From the NCBI GenBank assembly GCA_039545275.1, contig BCHS01000003.1, positions 310,001 to 374,000 of the forward strand: a DNA stretch of 64,000 nt, given 5' to 3'. The notes beneath the pieces are model-generated. The model saw only the letters and a list, made by a program, of their open reading frames with translations, had not been told where the DNA came from and ran no database searches. The position numbers and the translations under genes are program-made. Positions 20,950-32,377 of the stretch are shown here, piece after piece. Position 1 is the first letter of the stretch. Every line of letters starts with the position of its first letter. Source of the stretch: Pseudomicrostroma phylloplanum. Its lineage: Eukaryota; Basidiomycota; Exobasidiomycetes; Microstromatales.

Positions 20950-23512
20950 ATGACTGTCAGTCATCGAAAGACAAAAGTCGCTGCAAAGACAGATGATCGG
21001 ACAGGTGAGTCACAATAGCGCTGCCTTGGCCTCACGACACGACCCCGAGGGGAAGGTCAGACTGACATTGTTCTGTACCTCCCTTGATATCTTTCCCACA
21101 GCCGCAGAGCCTGGCGTTCAATATCACTGCGACATATGCGAAGCTGACATTACCTTGACCGTGCGCATACGCTGTGCCGGCGGCTGCAAGGACTTCGACC
21201 TTTGCGGCTCCTGCTTCTGCTCCGGAGCAGAGTCCAAGCAACACAAAGCCTGGCATGACTACCGGATAGTCGAGCAACATGCTTATCCGATCTTCAGCGA
21301 AGATTGGGGAGCTGATGAGGAGCTCCTGCTCATTGATGGTTGCCAGACATATGGTCTAGGCAATTGGGCCGACATTGCCGATCATATTGGGAACCGCTCA
21401 AAAGAGGAAGTCGAGGCGCATTACATCTCTGTCTTTGTCGAAGGCCGCGATGGAACAGCACAAGGAGACGCGAGAGCAGCCCAAGTCATTCAAGAAGCGC
21501 AAGCAGATCCTTCATGGACCTCGCGTCAATGGCCCGTAGCTGGTCCCCATATGGCTTTCACATCCTCAGTTAGCCCTGACGAGTTCCAGCGGAGGAAACG
21601 GCGGCGGATATCAGATCTCCGGTCTCATCAAGCCAGTCTTCCGATAGGAGCCGCAAAAAGCGGTGTCCCTCCCAAGCCCCTTGTCTCAGCGCCCACTTCC
21701 CATCATGAGCTCAGCGGCTTCATGGCAGGCCGTCTGGAATTTGAGACTGAGCATGAACAAGAAGCCGAGACCTTGACCAAGGACATGGAGTTTGGCAAAG
21801 TGTACGCCTTCGGTGGAGAGCTGCTGCCGAGTGAGGAGGAGGCCTTGGGAGGGAAAGCAGTGGGAGGAAGGTCACGGATGGAAGCAAGTGGCAGAGGTGG
21901 CCCAAGCTCAAGCAGAAAGGCGGGAGCGACTGGCGCAAAAGGCGCAGGAACTGCCGCTGAAGAGATCGAGGGCGGCAGCGGAGAGCCTGCAAAAGACGAA
22001 GATACGCAACAGCAAGAGAAGGCTGACAATGGTGAAGATGACGATGAAGAAGATGGCGAGGTCACCAAGGATCCTGATGCTACAAAGGATGCGGACGAGA
22101 CGATGGCTGATGCTACCATAGACCCGGAAGACGAAGATGGAGACGGTGATACCCAGCCGCTTGCGAAGCATTCGGCCGCAAAAGCAGCAAAAGAGAGCCA
22201 AGCCACGGGCAAAAGCAAGGCGCAGAGCAAGAGCAAAGACGCATCCGAACAAGCATCTACGAGCGCAGCTCCGCCGGCTGCCAGTACCGAGACTGCGACT
22301 ACTGAGTCCTCGGAACGGCCTCCAGCAGATTGGGATGAGGACCCCACAGATCTCGAGCTCAAGTTGATGATTCTGGAGATGTACAACGAACGCCTGGAGC
22401 GGCGGACGGACAGGAAAAGCGCGGTACTGGAGAGGGGTCTGGTAGAAGTGAGGCGGAGACAAGCTGCCGAGAAGCGCCGTCCGAAGGAAGCGCGGGATCT
22501 CCTCAACCGTGTCAGGCATTTCACTCAGCTCCAGACGGCGATGGACTTCGAGGAATTCTTCGATGGTCTCTGCTACCAAGAGAGCCTAAGACGCCTCGCT
22601 CTGCAACTGCAAGAGTACCGCAAGTTCGGCCTCACGACCTTGTCCGAAGCGTCTCGCTACGAAGCCGAAAAGGCAGAGAGGCTACGCAAAGCTGCTCTAT
22701 TGGCTGAAGACTATGCGGCAAGCACGAGCGGGACGCTGGTGGGAGGGCCACAGGCCTTGCTCAGTGGGAAGCGCGGTCCCAGTATGGTACGCAAGGGGGG
22801 CAGGGACAGCGAGACGCCCTTCGGAGAAGAGGAAGGTTCCATCTACCTCTCGGTCCCTTCTGCATCTGCGTCAGGAGCTGCTGCCTCTTCTGCGAAGAGG
22901 GAGAAAGGCACGGAGCCCAAGTCGCCTCGCAAGCCTCCTCGTCCACTGGACTTATCTTCGCATCCATCGCTCAATCTCCTCACACGGCCAGAGCAAGAGT
23001 GCTGCTCCGTGAACCGTATCCAACCCTCTGCCTTCCTGGTGATGAAGAAGGAGATTCTCACAGAGTACATCAGACGCAAGGGCAAAATGTCAAGGAGAGA
23101 AACGCGGACGCTCTTCAAGATGGATGTGAACAAGGTGGGCAAGGTCTTTGACCTCCTCGATGAGCAGGGCTATCTCAATGCGGCCAAGTCGATTGGCTGG
23201 GCCGGTGGGAAAGAAGGTGAGGGAGTGCCTCCGGGATGGAAGGACCCTACTGGCGTCAATGGCACCACTGCGAGTGGAGGAGGAGGGGATGGGCCAAGCG
23301 TCAATGGGTCTTCGTCGGGTCCTGGCAGACCAGGAAGCCCCGCACCCAACCACCGACTGGCGCCTCCCTCTGCACCAGGCTCGCCGAGCGCGAGAGGTTC
23401 CTCCACAGGCCCGCAATCGGGCAGGGGCGGAATCGGGCCCTCGCCCTTGTCGCAGCAGACCCACGGAGACAACAGGAACCACTCTCCCTTCCGGCCTACG
23501 GCTACCGCTTGA
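20950..23512 (+). CDS. ADA2: Transcriptional adaptor ADA2 (SAGA/ADA histone acetyltransferase module)
   Basis: ADA2 supports the Gcn5 acetyltransferase in SAGA. Two exons, 20950-21004 and 21102-23512, give 821 residues. The short first exon supplies the usual basic N-terminus (MTVSHRKTKVAAKT). The intron runs GTGAGT to TTCCCACAG. The frame also reads through the intron, so an unspliced annotation would wrongly start at 20993. Domains in order: ZZ zinc finger (about 23-75; YHCDICEADITLT, CAGGCKDFDLCGSCFC), SANT (about 80-135; LLLIDGCQTYGLGNWADIAD), a long disordered acidic middle (about 290-470), the ADA2 central region (MYNERLERRTDRK), and a SWIRM domain (about 639-715; RIQPSAFLVMKKEIL). It is longer than yeast ADA2 because of the low-complexity middle. 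Confidence 0.95.
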
Positions 23513-23831
23513 TGGGCGAACAAACGGCGCGTGTATGTAATCTCCGGAAACGTCGTCTGGCACTCTTCCTTGTCACTTGCCTCGCACGGTGCCTGCAGAT
23601 GAAACAGCGGTATCTGCTCTAGCGCCCCGACCTTATGCAGCCCTCAGATGATGGAGAGACGTGTTGAATATGATGTACAATTAGTCCCGAATTCATCTAC
23701 TTTGTCTACCCATGCCATAGCAAGGCTGACCTGGATATGTGATGCACAACGCAGCAGATAACGACTGAGCAGCAGGAAGTGGAGAGCCTGAGGGCGGCGG
23801 TCGGCGGGCGTAGAGATACCTTCCGGTCGGC
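23513..23831. other. Tail-to-tail spacer ADA2 / NAA50
   Basis: These 319 bases lie between two convergent stops and hold the 3' flanks of both genes. No gene is seen. Confidence 0.5.
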
Positions 23832-24633
23832 CTACTTCCTCTCCAAGACGACTGCGCTCCTCGGTTCCACCCCTCTCCTGTAGTACTCCTCCAAAATCTC
23901 ACCCTCACTGAATCCCTGCTTCTGGTAAAAGTCCTTGGCCTCATCGTTTGTAGTCTGCACGTGCAGGTACACGCTCTCCACGAGGTATTTCTTCGTCTTC
24001 TTCTCCTCTTTCTCCTTCTTCCCCGTCGTCGTCTCCTTCTTGGGATCCTTCTTTGCACTTGCAGCAGCGACTGCCTTGGACAGAGGAGCGGGCAGGGCGG
24101 GATCGGGGAGGTCGAGCTCGGTGCCTGGTCCTGCAAATGTGAGGAGGTGCTTGATCATCTTCGAGGCGATGCCCAGCCTTCTGTATGGGGCTAGTACGCC
24201 GAGGGTCATGATGTAGACTTTGACGGGGGCGGGAGATGAGGATGAAGAAGAGGAAGAGGCTTGAGGTGGGTCGGGGTATTCGAAGCGGCAGACGAGCATG
24301 CCTACTGGCATGTCATTGAAGAGGGCTGGCGGAAGGAGGTGGAAGAGGGAAAGAAGAGATCAGGAGATGAGTATCGCAGTTCCTAACGTGGCTCTGCCTC
24401 TTCGCCTACTCACCAAGCTTGCAAACGTCCCTCCTCTCCTCGCTCAGAGTGTCCTTGTAGAAGGCCTCACTGTACCGCACCGGGAGCAAAACGGAATTGA
24501 GCTTCCTCAACTGGCCGATGTTGTTGGGTGTGAGATTGGTGAGCTCTATCCTCCTTGCCGTGTTGCCCTTGAGCGTCGCAGCAGGCCGAGTGCCGAAGCT
24601 TGTTGGGGGCAGGGTAGATGTAGTGGCTGCCAT
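23832..24633 (-). CDS. NAA50: N-alpha-acetyltransferase 50 (NAA50/San)-like
   Basis: It acetylates protein N-termini, typically as part of or beside the NatA complex. Two exons, 24633-24414 and 24325-23832, give 714 nt and 237 residues, with a GTGAGT donor and phase 1. The N-terminal half reads IELTNLTPNNIGQLRKLNSV then LPVRYSEAFYKD, the peptide-binding region of NAA50. The GNAT core has VYIMTLGVLAPYRRLGIASK, where RRLGIA is the acetyl-CoA loop, and a C-terminal block VYLHVQTTNDEAKDFYQKQG. A Lys/Ala-rich insert of about 40 residues sits between these two blocks, making it longer than animal NAA50 (about 170 residues). The ATG at 24633 is the first in frame. It is divergent from ARP3. Confidence 0.9.
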
Positions 24634-24971
24634 GGCTGATTGGATGGTGAGGTCAAGCAATGAGCAAAGGGCGTAGAGGGTAGTAGTCTGCTGCTAAAGG
24701 CGTAGCGTAGGAAGTATCGCGTCCTGGCTGCAGCACACCCCGTTGCGCGGCACACATTGCAACTCCGCCCACCGACGCTTTGATCAGGCACAGCAGCAGC
24801 CCAGCCAGCCAGGCCAACCCACCCACACCTCCTCCATCCGGCCCGCGGTGCCTACCACCTTCCTCACCCGACGTACAGCCGAGAGACGCTTGCTTCCCCT
24901 ACTCACTGTCACCTCACTGAGAGACGATCCAGCGACGTCTAGAGTCACCATCTCCGTCACCCTTCTCCGAC
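24634..24971. promoter_or_regulatory. Divergent promoter, NAA50 / ARP3
   Basis: These 338 bases lie between two divergent starts. The half nearer ARP3 is rich in CA and CC tracts, typical of a leader. I see no gene and no distinctive site. Confidence 0.5.
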
Positions 24972-26455
24972 ATGAGCCGTTCCAATGTGGTAGTCCTGGA
25001 CAATGGTACGGGGTACACCAAGATGGGGTGAGTACCAGCCGCCCTACATAGTCCTTGCGGGTCTGATGAGCTACGCAGCTAACGACGTCCATCTTCTCCC
25101 GCACACTCCTCCCCTTCAGCTTCGCCGGTAACTCGGACCCATCCTTCGTGTTCCCCACTGCCATCGCGACCCGCACCGGCGCAGCAGCCTCTGGCGGCTC
25201 CTCCGGTCGCCCCTCTGTCCCTTCCAAGCCCGGTGGCCTGAGCTCTTCCTCGTCCCTCGCCTCCAAGAGGGGAATCGAGGACCTGGACTTCTTCATTGGT
25301 GATGAGGCAATGGCCAATAGCAAGACCTACCAGGTTCACCAGCCCATCAAGCATGGATTGATTGAGAATTGGGATCACATGGAGAGGTTGTGGGAGCAGT
25401 GCATCTTCAAGTATCTCAAGTGCGAGCCCGAGGACCATTACTTCATGCTGGTGAGTAGGCTTTGAATCTTTGTCACCGCGCTCCCAGACTGCTGACGGCG
25501 GTCTTACCGTGCGCTTGTATGCTCTTCCCAGACCGAGCCACCTCTGAACCCACCTGAGAACCGTGAGAACACTGCCGAGATCATGTTCGAGTCCTTCAAC
25601 ATCAAGGGTTTGTACATTGCCGTGCAAGCCGTCCTGGCCCTTGCAGCCAGCTGGAATAGCAACAAGGTCACCGACCGTACCCTCACCGGTACCGTCATTG
25701 ACAGTGGAGACGGAGTGACCCACGTCATTCCAGTGGCCGAAGGATACGTCATCGGCTCAGCGATCAAGCACATTCCGATTGCAGGTCGTGACATTACCTA
25801 CTTCGTACAACAGCTCCTACGTGAGCGGGGAGAAGCAGCAAATATCCCTCCCGAGGACAGTCGTCGTGTGGCCGAGAAGATCAAGGAGAACTACTCGTAC
25901 GTCTGCCAGGACATCGTTCGAGAGTTCCGCCGGTACGACGAGGATCCCCTAAAGTACTTTGAGCGCTTCGAAGGAGAGCACACCGTCACTGGGCGCAAGT
26001 ACGGCGTAGACGTAGGCTACGAACGTTTCCTAGGCCCAGAAGTCTTCTTCAATCCAGAAATCGCCTCTTCGGACTTCCTCACACCTCTGCCCGAAGTCGT
26101 GGACAGTGTCATCCAGCAATCGCCCATTGACGTTCGCAGGGGCCTGTACAAGCACATTGTCCTCTCTGGCGGCTCCACCCTCTTCACCCACTTTGGCTCT
26201 CGACTGAAAAAGGACCTCAGGGCAATTGTCGATCGGCGAATTGCAGCAAGCGAGACGCACAGTGGATCTCACATGAGGAGCTCGGGAATGGAAGTAAACG
26301 TCGTCTCACACAGGAGACAGAAGTGGGCCGTTTGGTTTGGTGGATCTCTGCTGGGAAGTCTGCCCGACTTTTATAATGCCTGCTATTCAAAGGAGCAGTA
26401 TGACGAGGTGGGACCTAGCATTGTTAGGAGGTTCAGCGTGCTTGGTGGGCTGTGA
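24972..26455 (+). CDS. ARP3: Actin-related protein 3 (Arp2/3 complex)
   Basis: Arp3 forms, with Arp2, the pseudo-dimer that nucleates branched actin at endocytic patches. Three exons (24972-25027, 25120-25450, 25532-26455) give 1,311 nt and 436 residues. The early intron interrupts the first phosphate loop, [19 protein letters not shown] joined to FAGN. Other actin-fold signatures are [22 protein letters not shown], the second phosphate loop [15 protein letters not shown] and the adenosine motif [11 protein letters not shown] Ser/Gly/Pro-rich insert of about 25 residues precedes [10 protein letters not shown], in the region matching the DNase-I-binding loop, and is longer than in animals or yeast. 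The end [20 protein letters not shown] is typical of Arp3. Confidence 0.95.
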
Positions 26456-27103
26456 GGTGAGGTGAGGTGGTATGACCTTGTCAGTGGAGACGAAGTCCTT
26501 AGAGGGGGAAGGGCACTGTAAAGCAGAGGTTTGGTCGTGGCGAAATGAATACAGAAAGTACCCGATAAATCGACAAACTTGTCAATCCTTCTGCCTGCAC
26601 TCCTCAGTACTACCCTCATCAGGGTCACTGCCACTAACCACTGTCTCTGATCACTGCCATTGACCATTGCCACTCTCGCACATCCCCTTCCTTCTCCCTG
26701 CCCTCTGCCCTCTGGCCCCTGGCCCCTGAAGAGATCCATCTGACCCCCTTCCCACGCATGCATACCCACGCCCGCAAAGGATATAAACAGTAGGTGCAAT
26801 TCCGTATAGTATAGAAGGGTACAAGAGAGAGAGCAGGCCGGGACTCTTTTGGGGGAGCGGAAGGGGTAACGGATCCTATGTGCAATGTGCAATGTGCAAG
26901 GGGAAAGAGGGGGGACAAGGAGGGACAGGGAGAGGGAAATGAAAAGAGAGACAAAGGTGAGGGAGTGGGGGTAGTATAAAAAGTCCATACGGTAGAGTAG
27001 AAGAAGAAAGGGTCCATTGTGTGGGTATGTATGGAATCATCGGGTACCGGTTACGCTTGGCGACTCGTCAAGCCACTCCGCGGTCTTGCCACGCCATGCC
27101 GAT
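26456..27103. other. Tail-to-tail spacer ARP3 / coiled-coil gene
   Basis: It holds the 3' flanks of two convergent genes. There are purine-rich tracts around 26900-26960 on the plus strand. Open frames on the minus strand here are low-complexity and not credible. No gene is seen. Confidence 0.5.
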
Positions 27104-30100
27104 TCAAGCGATGCGCTCTCGCTCCTGTACAGGTCTGAGCCAGATGAGTCCCGGCTTGGACCGGTCGCGCAGGACAGCAAAGGGGTACTGCACCTGTACC
27201 GTCCTGCCCTCTCGGTCCTTGACTGCGGGGTTCCTAAGGAGAGCCAATGCCGAGTCCCTCGTCTTTGCCGGTCCGCCCGCATCCACTCCTTGCCCCAGAA
27301 CGGCAGCGAGAATCTTGGCCTTGGCCTGTGGAGTGGCCAAGGGGCCGGCACAGCGGACCACGAGATCCTTTGCGTGCTCCGAGGTTCCCTCGGTCTCGAA
27401 GACCAGCTTGCCCTCCCAGCCTTCGTCGACGCACTGGAAGCCCTCTTCGCTTATGATCTGACTCGCCTTGACGTTGGCCATGGTGCGGTAAAGCCACTTT
27501 GCGATGCGGTAGCGGGCACCGCTTGGGGCAGTGGTTTCGACTTGGTCCTGCACTAGATGCAGAGAGGAGATGATCTGCTCGCGCCAGGGCATGATATCGA
27601 GGTAGAGGATGGGAGAGGGAGTCGAAGACCTGATGACGTTGTGATAGTATGCCGGTGGATAGAGGAACAGGTTGAGCCAGGAGGGGATGTGCCCGATTGG
27701 ATCATAGGCAAAGGACAAGTCGCGTAGGAATCTTCCGTCAAAGATGAGCTTGCCGACGTTACCCTCGTCGACCATGGCAGTGTTGCGAATGATGTCTCCT
27801 CGCTTGAGCAGAGGCCAGACCGAAGCAAGGAAGAGCTCTCGCTCGCACCTTGCGATTTCCTCGTCGCTGAGCCAAACTCTGTCGCGACATGGGACCCAAA
27901 CACGGTGCACGGCTACCCGACCCGGTTTCCATGGGGACACCATAGGGGTACCGGACAAGCCAAGTGCATGCTGGTGAGCGGACGCGCTTGCTGCTGGTGA
28001 CGTTCGACCGTTGGCGCTCAACGTGGGGCTGAACATGTTCAGGTTCATCAGAGGGCTTGAGGCGAGTCCAGTAGGCGCCTTGCCCGGTGTAGGCGATGAT
28101 GTCCCACCGACAGAACGGACGGAGCCGGCCGATGACGCTGGGGCTTGAGACGGAGGAGGCGAGGGCACTTTGTACGAGGGCTGTAACCTCAGTCGAGTCA
28201 AGACGCGAGAGTAGGCTCTCGTCGTGGCTCTAGCTAGTCGCGGGACTCGCGCGTCCATCTCATGAGGACTGCCGAGCCAGTCTGCGGCTACATGGGCATA
28301 CTCCGGGAAGATCTCTGACGCAAGGAAGAAACCCTCCACATCGTGGAAAGTGATGGGAAGAGGATCGCGCTCTGGCAGCGAAGGGAGCTTCGGGGGCGGC
28401 GCGGATGACGCAGAAGATGCAGCAGAGACGTCTGAGCTTGTCCTGGTGTGGCTGGTCTTGATGTCCTGCCACGTCTGATAGCCCACTGGGTAAAGGAAGC
28501 GTCGCAAGATTACCTCGCGGCTAGCGTCGGTATTGAGGGCATTACGCACTTCGGAACACGTCTGTCGAAGCGCCTTGACATCGGCGCAATCGAGATGGGA
28601 CACGATTCGCTCAAGGACGTCGGGAGTGGTCTTGGAGAAGAGTGGGCCAAAGAGATCGAATACGAGCTCTTCCCTCGTGAAGGGCTCCCAAACGTCCTCG
28701 AACTCAGAAGGATCGGCTAGAGCGTCGAAGATGGCATCGTAGTCGCGGATCTGCTTTTCGCCAGTCTCGGGGTTCCTAACGAACCTCCTGCGGACGAGGC
28801 GCGTGTCTTGAATCTCCACCACCTTGTAGTGAGAGGTGATGAGATCAGGGTCTCCATAACCATGGCTTTGCCAGCCTTCGCTGAGCCTGGGCTTCGTGGG
28901 ATCGCTGACGTCAGCTAGAGCTACAGAGAATGCGACGCTTGCCAGAGTAGCAGGATTGTGGTCTGACAGTGCATTCTCTCCGATGATACCAGCATCCCAC
29001 GGCACACGGACCGCCGGAGCAAAGTTGTGGCCGGACTTAGCAGCAGCAGGTTGTGGAGCACTACGAGCGCCGACTGTCAGGGCAGAAGTGAAGCGCAGAT
29101 GGTTGCGTTTCCTCCTCGCGACCGGGACAGGAGGTGCAACAGGTGCTCGAATCCCCTGGTGTTCGCCCGGCTGCTGAAAGCGTACCATGGGCGCACCACT
29201 CTCGGCAGGCCTGTTTGCCTCTGCGGGCGCGGAATGCTGCAGTTCGGGCATAGCTCCGGGAGGGCCAGAATGGCGCGTGTTTTCGCCGTTTTGGTGACCA
29301 GCTTGAGGCCCAGTCGCATCCTGAGGGGCATATCCATCTCGAGGACCAAGATGTAGTTCCTCCCGCTGGAGACTTTGCGGGAATTGCTTCTGCCCTGCCG
29401 CGCCATGATCCGGGCTTCCTCCAGAGCCCATGACCTTTTGTTGGTGCTGCTCGTGACCTCCAGTACTAGGTAGGCTGACACCAGAGTCCGAAGAGTAGTA
29501 TTCGTGCGAACCATGGCCTCTGTCTTGCTGCTGGGACTCCATCCAGGCCATGTGCCTCTGATACTCCTGAAGCGCTCTCTCATACTCTTGACGAGCTCTT
29601 GCGTAGTGCTGTTGAGCCATGGCCGCCTCGTGCCGACCTCGTTCGACATTGACCTTGTCCTCTCTCTCGATGTTTGCATGGCCGTCTGCGATAGCTCGGA
29701 TATAGTCTTGCTTTGCCTTCTCGATGCGCCTCTTTTCATCTTCAATAGCCTTCAGCCGGGCCTTTTCAGCATCCTCAATTGCTTTGAGTCTGGCCTTCTC
29801 AGCATCCTCAATGGCTTTGATCTTCGCCAGTCTGGCCTCTTCGATGGCTCGCAGACGGGCCTGTTCGGCCTCTTTAGCTGCGCGAATGCGAGCCTGTTCG
29901 GCTTCCTTCTCAGCCTTTGCCCTTGCCTGCACTGCAGCTATACGTCGCTGCTCAGCTTCTTGCTGAGCTCGAATGCGTGCTGCCTCTGCCACTTTCTCAG
30001 CCTCGGCTCTTCTGCGAGCGGCTTCCTCCTCGGCCTTGGTGCGAGCTGCTTCTGCAACCTCGAATTGACGTCTGGCCTCCGCAGCCCTTTCTACCCGTTG

Positions 30101-31327
30101 TTTCTCCTCCATCTGCCGGCGCCTTGCAACTTCTTCTGCCCATCGAGCAGCGTCCTCACGACGGCGTCGCTCTTCCTCCTCTTGCCTCTGACGCTCCATC
30201 TCTCGCCGTCTGGCTTCTTCCTCTTTCTTCCGTACTTGCCTCTCTTGCCATCTCCTTTCTTGCTCCCTGAGCCTTTCGGCTTCGGCCTCGCGCTCCTGGC
30301 GCTCACGCTCAACCCTTGCAGCAGCGACGACCCTCTTCCTGTTCTCCTCTTCTTCTTGACGCTTTCGAGCAATGTCTTCGGCGCGCTTTCGAGCAGCGAT
30401 GGCTTCCTGTCTTTCCATCTCCTCGAATTCGGCTCGCCTGCGAGTAGACTCTTCTTCTGCTTGCTTCGCCTTGACTTCGTAGCGCTCCTTGCGGTCAGCA
30501 GCATGTTGTCGCTCTCGGGCTTCCTCCCACTCTCGCGCCCTCCGTTGGTCATCAGTCTCGTTTGCTCGAGCGATCCACTGAGTGACACCTTCGGTACGTG
30601 GAGCAGGGTGGAAGCTAGGAGGTGAGGCGTAGTAATCTGCAGAAGAACGATGAGACGGCGTCCTCTGCTGAGGAGGGGGCCTGTGACGGTGAGGAGAAGA
30701 TGGAGGAGTTGACATTCCATACGGTGGCCTGGGCACTTCCATTTGTGAGCCATATGGATCTTGGCTCCTTGACTTTGCCATGTAAGCTCGACTAGATTCT
30801 GAGCCATTGACAGCGTCCCCTGCACGGAAGTACCCTCCACTGCCAGAAGTGGGAGCTGGAGATCGGCGGGAGGATGATGACTGCTGAGGAGGAGATTGTA
30901 GAGAATGCGAGGGGTGGCCTGCAGGTGTTGATGGTGACGAACCAGGGTATGTGGGTGCGCGCGTCGAAGCTGATACTGGGGGAGGCTGATACGGACGAGG
31001 AGAATTGCGATGATTACCCTTGACGTTGACGTAGTCTCCGTTCTGAGGAGGACCGTCTCTCTCGTCGATCTCTTGGGATGGACTGGCAGTCATCGGCATG
31101 CCCCCCACCCCGGCCATCATCTTCTCCACGTCGAAACCAGAGAGCCTCAGATTGGGCAGACCAGGCGTCGAGGCGGAAGGATTCATCTTTGAGGACGAGG
31201 GTCCTGCACGCTGGCCCTGGTTGGAACCAGGATACGCGGGGGTATCATAGTAGGATGCAGAAGATGCGCCAGCGCGAGCCTCCTCGGCGAGGTCCCTGGC
31301 TGACTTGCGGTGGTGGATGCCGACCAT
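27104..31327 (-). CDS. Large coiled-coil protein with F-box-like motif
   Basis: A single exon encodes 1,407 residues. Residues 1-270 are disordered and Pro/Ser-rich. About 290-560 form a very long charged coiled coil built of Glu/Arg/Ala heptads, containing near-perfect repeats of the 11-mer AEKARLKAIED at the end of a run of similar units. A disordered Gln/His/Gly-rich linker follows to about 750. The C-terminal 600 residues look globular. Within them TTPDVLERIVSHLDCADVKA (about 895-915) resembles an F-box, the Skp1-binding helix pair of SCF ubiquitin ligase receptors. I do not recognise the rest of the C-terminal domain. If the F-box is real, this would be a substrate receptor with an unusually long dimerisation rod. 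The function is otherwise unknown. Confidence 0.75.
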   Translation of the reverse strand: MVGIHHRKSARDLAEEARAGASSASYYDTPAYPGSNQGQRAGPSSSKMNPSASTPGLPNLRLSGFDVEKMMAGVGGMPMTASPSQEIDERDGPPQNGDYVNVKGNHRNSPRPYQPPPVSASTRAPTYPGSSPSTPAGHPSHSLQSPPQQSSSSRRSPAPTSGSGGYFRAGDAVNGSESSRAYMAKSRSQDPYGSQMEVPRPPYGMSTPPSSPHRHRPPPQQRTPSHRSSADYYASPPSFHPAPRTEGVTQWIARANETDDQRRAREWEEARERQHAADRKERYEVKAKQAEEESTRRRAEFEEMERQEAIAARKRAEDIARKRQEEEENRKRVVAAARVERERQEREAEAERLREQERRWQERQVRKKEEEARRREMERQRQEEEERRRREDAARWAEEVARRRQMEEKQRVERAAEARRQFEVAEAARTKAEEEAARRRAEAEKVAEAARIRAQQEAEQRRIAAVQARAKAEKEAEQARIRAAKEAEQARLRAIEEARLAKIKAIEDAEKARLKAIEDAEKARLKAIEDEKRRIEKAKQDYIRAIADGHANIEREDKVNVERGRHEAAMAQQHYARARQEYERALQEYQRHMAWMESQQQDRGHGSHEYYSSDSGVSLPSTGGHEQHQQKVMGSGGSPDHGAAGQKQFPQSLQREELHLGPRDGYAPQDATGPQAGHQNGENTRHSGPPGAMPELQHSAPAEANRPAESGAPMVRFQQPGEHQGIRAPVAPPVPVARRKRNHLRFTSALTVGARSAPQPAAAKSGHNFAPAVRVPWDAGIIGENALSDHNPATLASVAFSVALADVSDPTKPRLSEGWQSHGYGDPDLITSHYKVVEIQDTRLVRRRFVRNPETGEKQIRDYDAIFDALADPSEFEDVWEPFTREELVFDLFGPLFSKTTPDVLERIVSHLDCADVKALRQTCSEVRNALNTDASREVILRRFLYPVGYQTWQDIKTSHTRTSSDVSAASSASSAPPPKLPSLPERDPLPITFHDVEGFFLASEIFPEYAHVAADWLGSPHEMDARVPRLARATTRAYSRVLTRLRLQPSYKVPSPPPSQAPASSAGSVRSVGGTSSPTPGKAPTGLASSPLMNLNMFSPTLSANGRTSPAASASAHQHALGLSGTPMVSPWKPGRVAVHRVWVPCRDRVWLSDEEIARCERELFLASVWPLLKRGDIIRNTAMVDEGNVGKLIFDGRFLRDLSFAYDPIGHIPSWLNLFLYPPAYYHNVIRSSTPSPILYLDIMPWREQIISSLHLVQDQVETTAPSGARYRIAKWLYRTMANVKASQIISEEGFQCVDEGWEGKLVFETEGTSEHAKDLVVRCAGPLATPQAKAKILAAVLGQGVDAGGPAKTRDSALALLRNPAVKDREGRTVQVQYPFAVLRDRSKPGLIWLRPVQERERIA

Positions 31328-32377
31328 GGCGCGCCGCTGAAAGTAGCCGGGTAGGCAGGATGGGTATAGGGTCCACGAAGCTCTGTCACTTCTGTATGCG
31401 ATGCGATGTGGGCGAAGCCAATCTCAAAGACCTGTCTGGTCGGTCGGCGGCCGTGAGTGCCTGAGATCAGGCACTTGCTACCAGGAAAATGTCGCGCGCC
31501 TTCGAGGCGCGAGAGGCGATGCCGCTAGTACCCAGCAACGCGGAGGGGATGGCAACAGTGAGAGAAGAGGGAATAGCCAGGTATATCGTTGGTATGATGA
31601 GAAGCAGAGACGGAGCGATCCCTCGTCAAGAGAGAGTGTGTAGAATGAGCAAGGAACGATGATGGGTGGGAGAGGAGGAGCAAGGAAAGGGAGACTTGTC
31701 GGTGAAAAGTGGTGGCCGGATGGATGGAGGGGAGAAGGCACCAGGGCGGAGAAGCGCGGCGGGAACTGGGCACCACACACACAGGCGCACCGCACCGCAC
31801 AAGCGACAAACACGCACACGCATCCCACACTGCATCCGCACCCCGCCGCCTGTTTCCGCCGTGGAGCGATTCGCCTCGCCGCCCAATGACATTCTCTCGC
31901 GAATAGGGTCCAGATGAGTCCGAGCCACGCGCGGTCTCAGTGCAAACGCACCGTAACACCCAACACTCTGAGAGGACAGGCACTATCTTGAAGCCGGAGC
32001 CGAAAGTCACAGCGGGGTCACGTTACGAGCGTTAAAGTGTGGTTTTCGGGGTGCAAAAGTGAGGTTATAAGTAGTAGAAGTAGTGGTTGTGAAAGCACGG
32101 CGACAAGGAAGCATGAGAGGAGACGGAACGGAGGTTAGGGGTCGGAACGGATGCTTCAACACACTAGACCAGTACCCCCCTCTTGCATCCTCGTCCGGAC
32201 AGAGACACACCGGATGCTCGTACCCTGGCTGAGCGGAGCAGCTGGGGGATCTTGCATCGCACGGTCGTCTCAGACCCGCGCTCATCTCGTCCTGGACTCT
32301 CTCGCTTTGATTTGAGCCACTTCCACCAACACCACACACCACACTACTCCAACAACTTGAACAACTCTGCCGCCGGC
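31328..32377. promoter_or_regulatory. Divergent intergenic region, about 1 kb
   Basis: It lies between the start of the coiled-coil gene (minus strand) and the nuclease-like gene (plus strand). Open frames at 31478-32010 on either strand are arginine/serine/proline-biased shadows without domains. CA-rich stretches occur near 31770-31840. No gene is supported. Confidence 0.45.

Noticed and set aside
20993..21101. In-frame extension of the ADA2 open frame through the intron
   Set aside because: The spliced alternative gives the conserved basic ADA2 N-terminus and uses good splice sites, so the read-through start at 20993 is not used.
21703..22579. Long minus-strand open frames opposite ADA2
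   Set aside because: They are Ser/Leu-rich mirror translations of the acidic/Lys-rich low-complexity part of ADA2.
29504..30625. 373-codon plus-strand open frame, Leu/Ser/Cys-rich, resembling a membrane protein
   Set aside because: It is the antisense of the Glu/Arg/Ala coiled-coil repeats; antisense of such repeats gives hydrophobic-looking artefacts.
31478..32010. Overlapping open frames in the 1-kb divergent spacer
   Set aside because: They have biased composition, no domains and no supporting splice structure.
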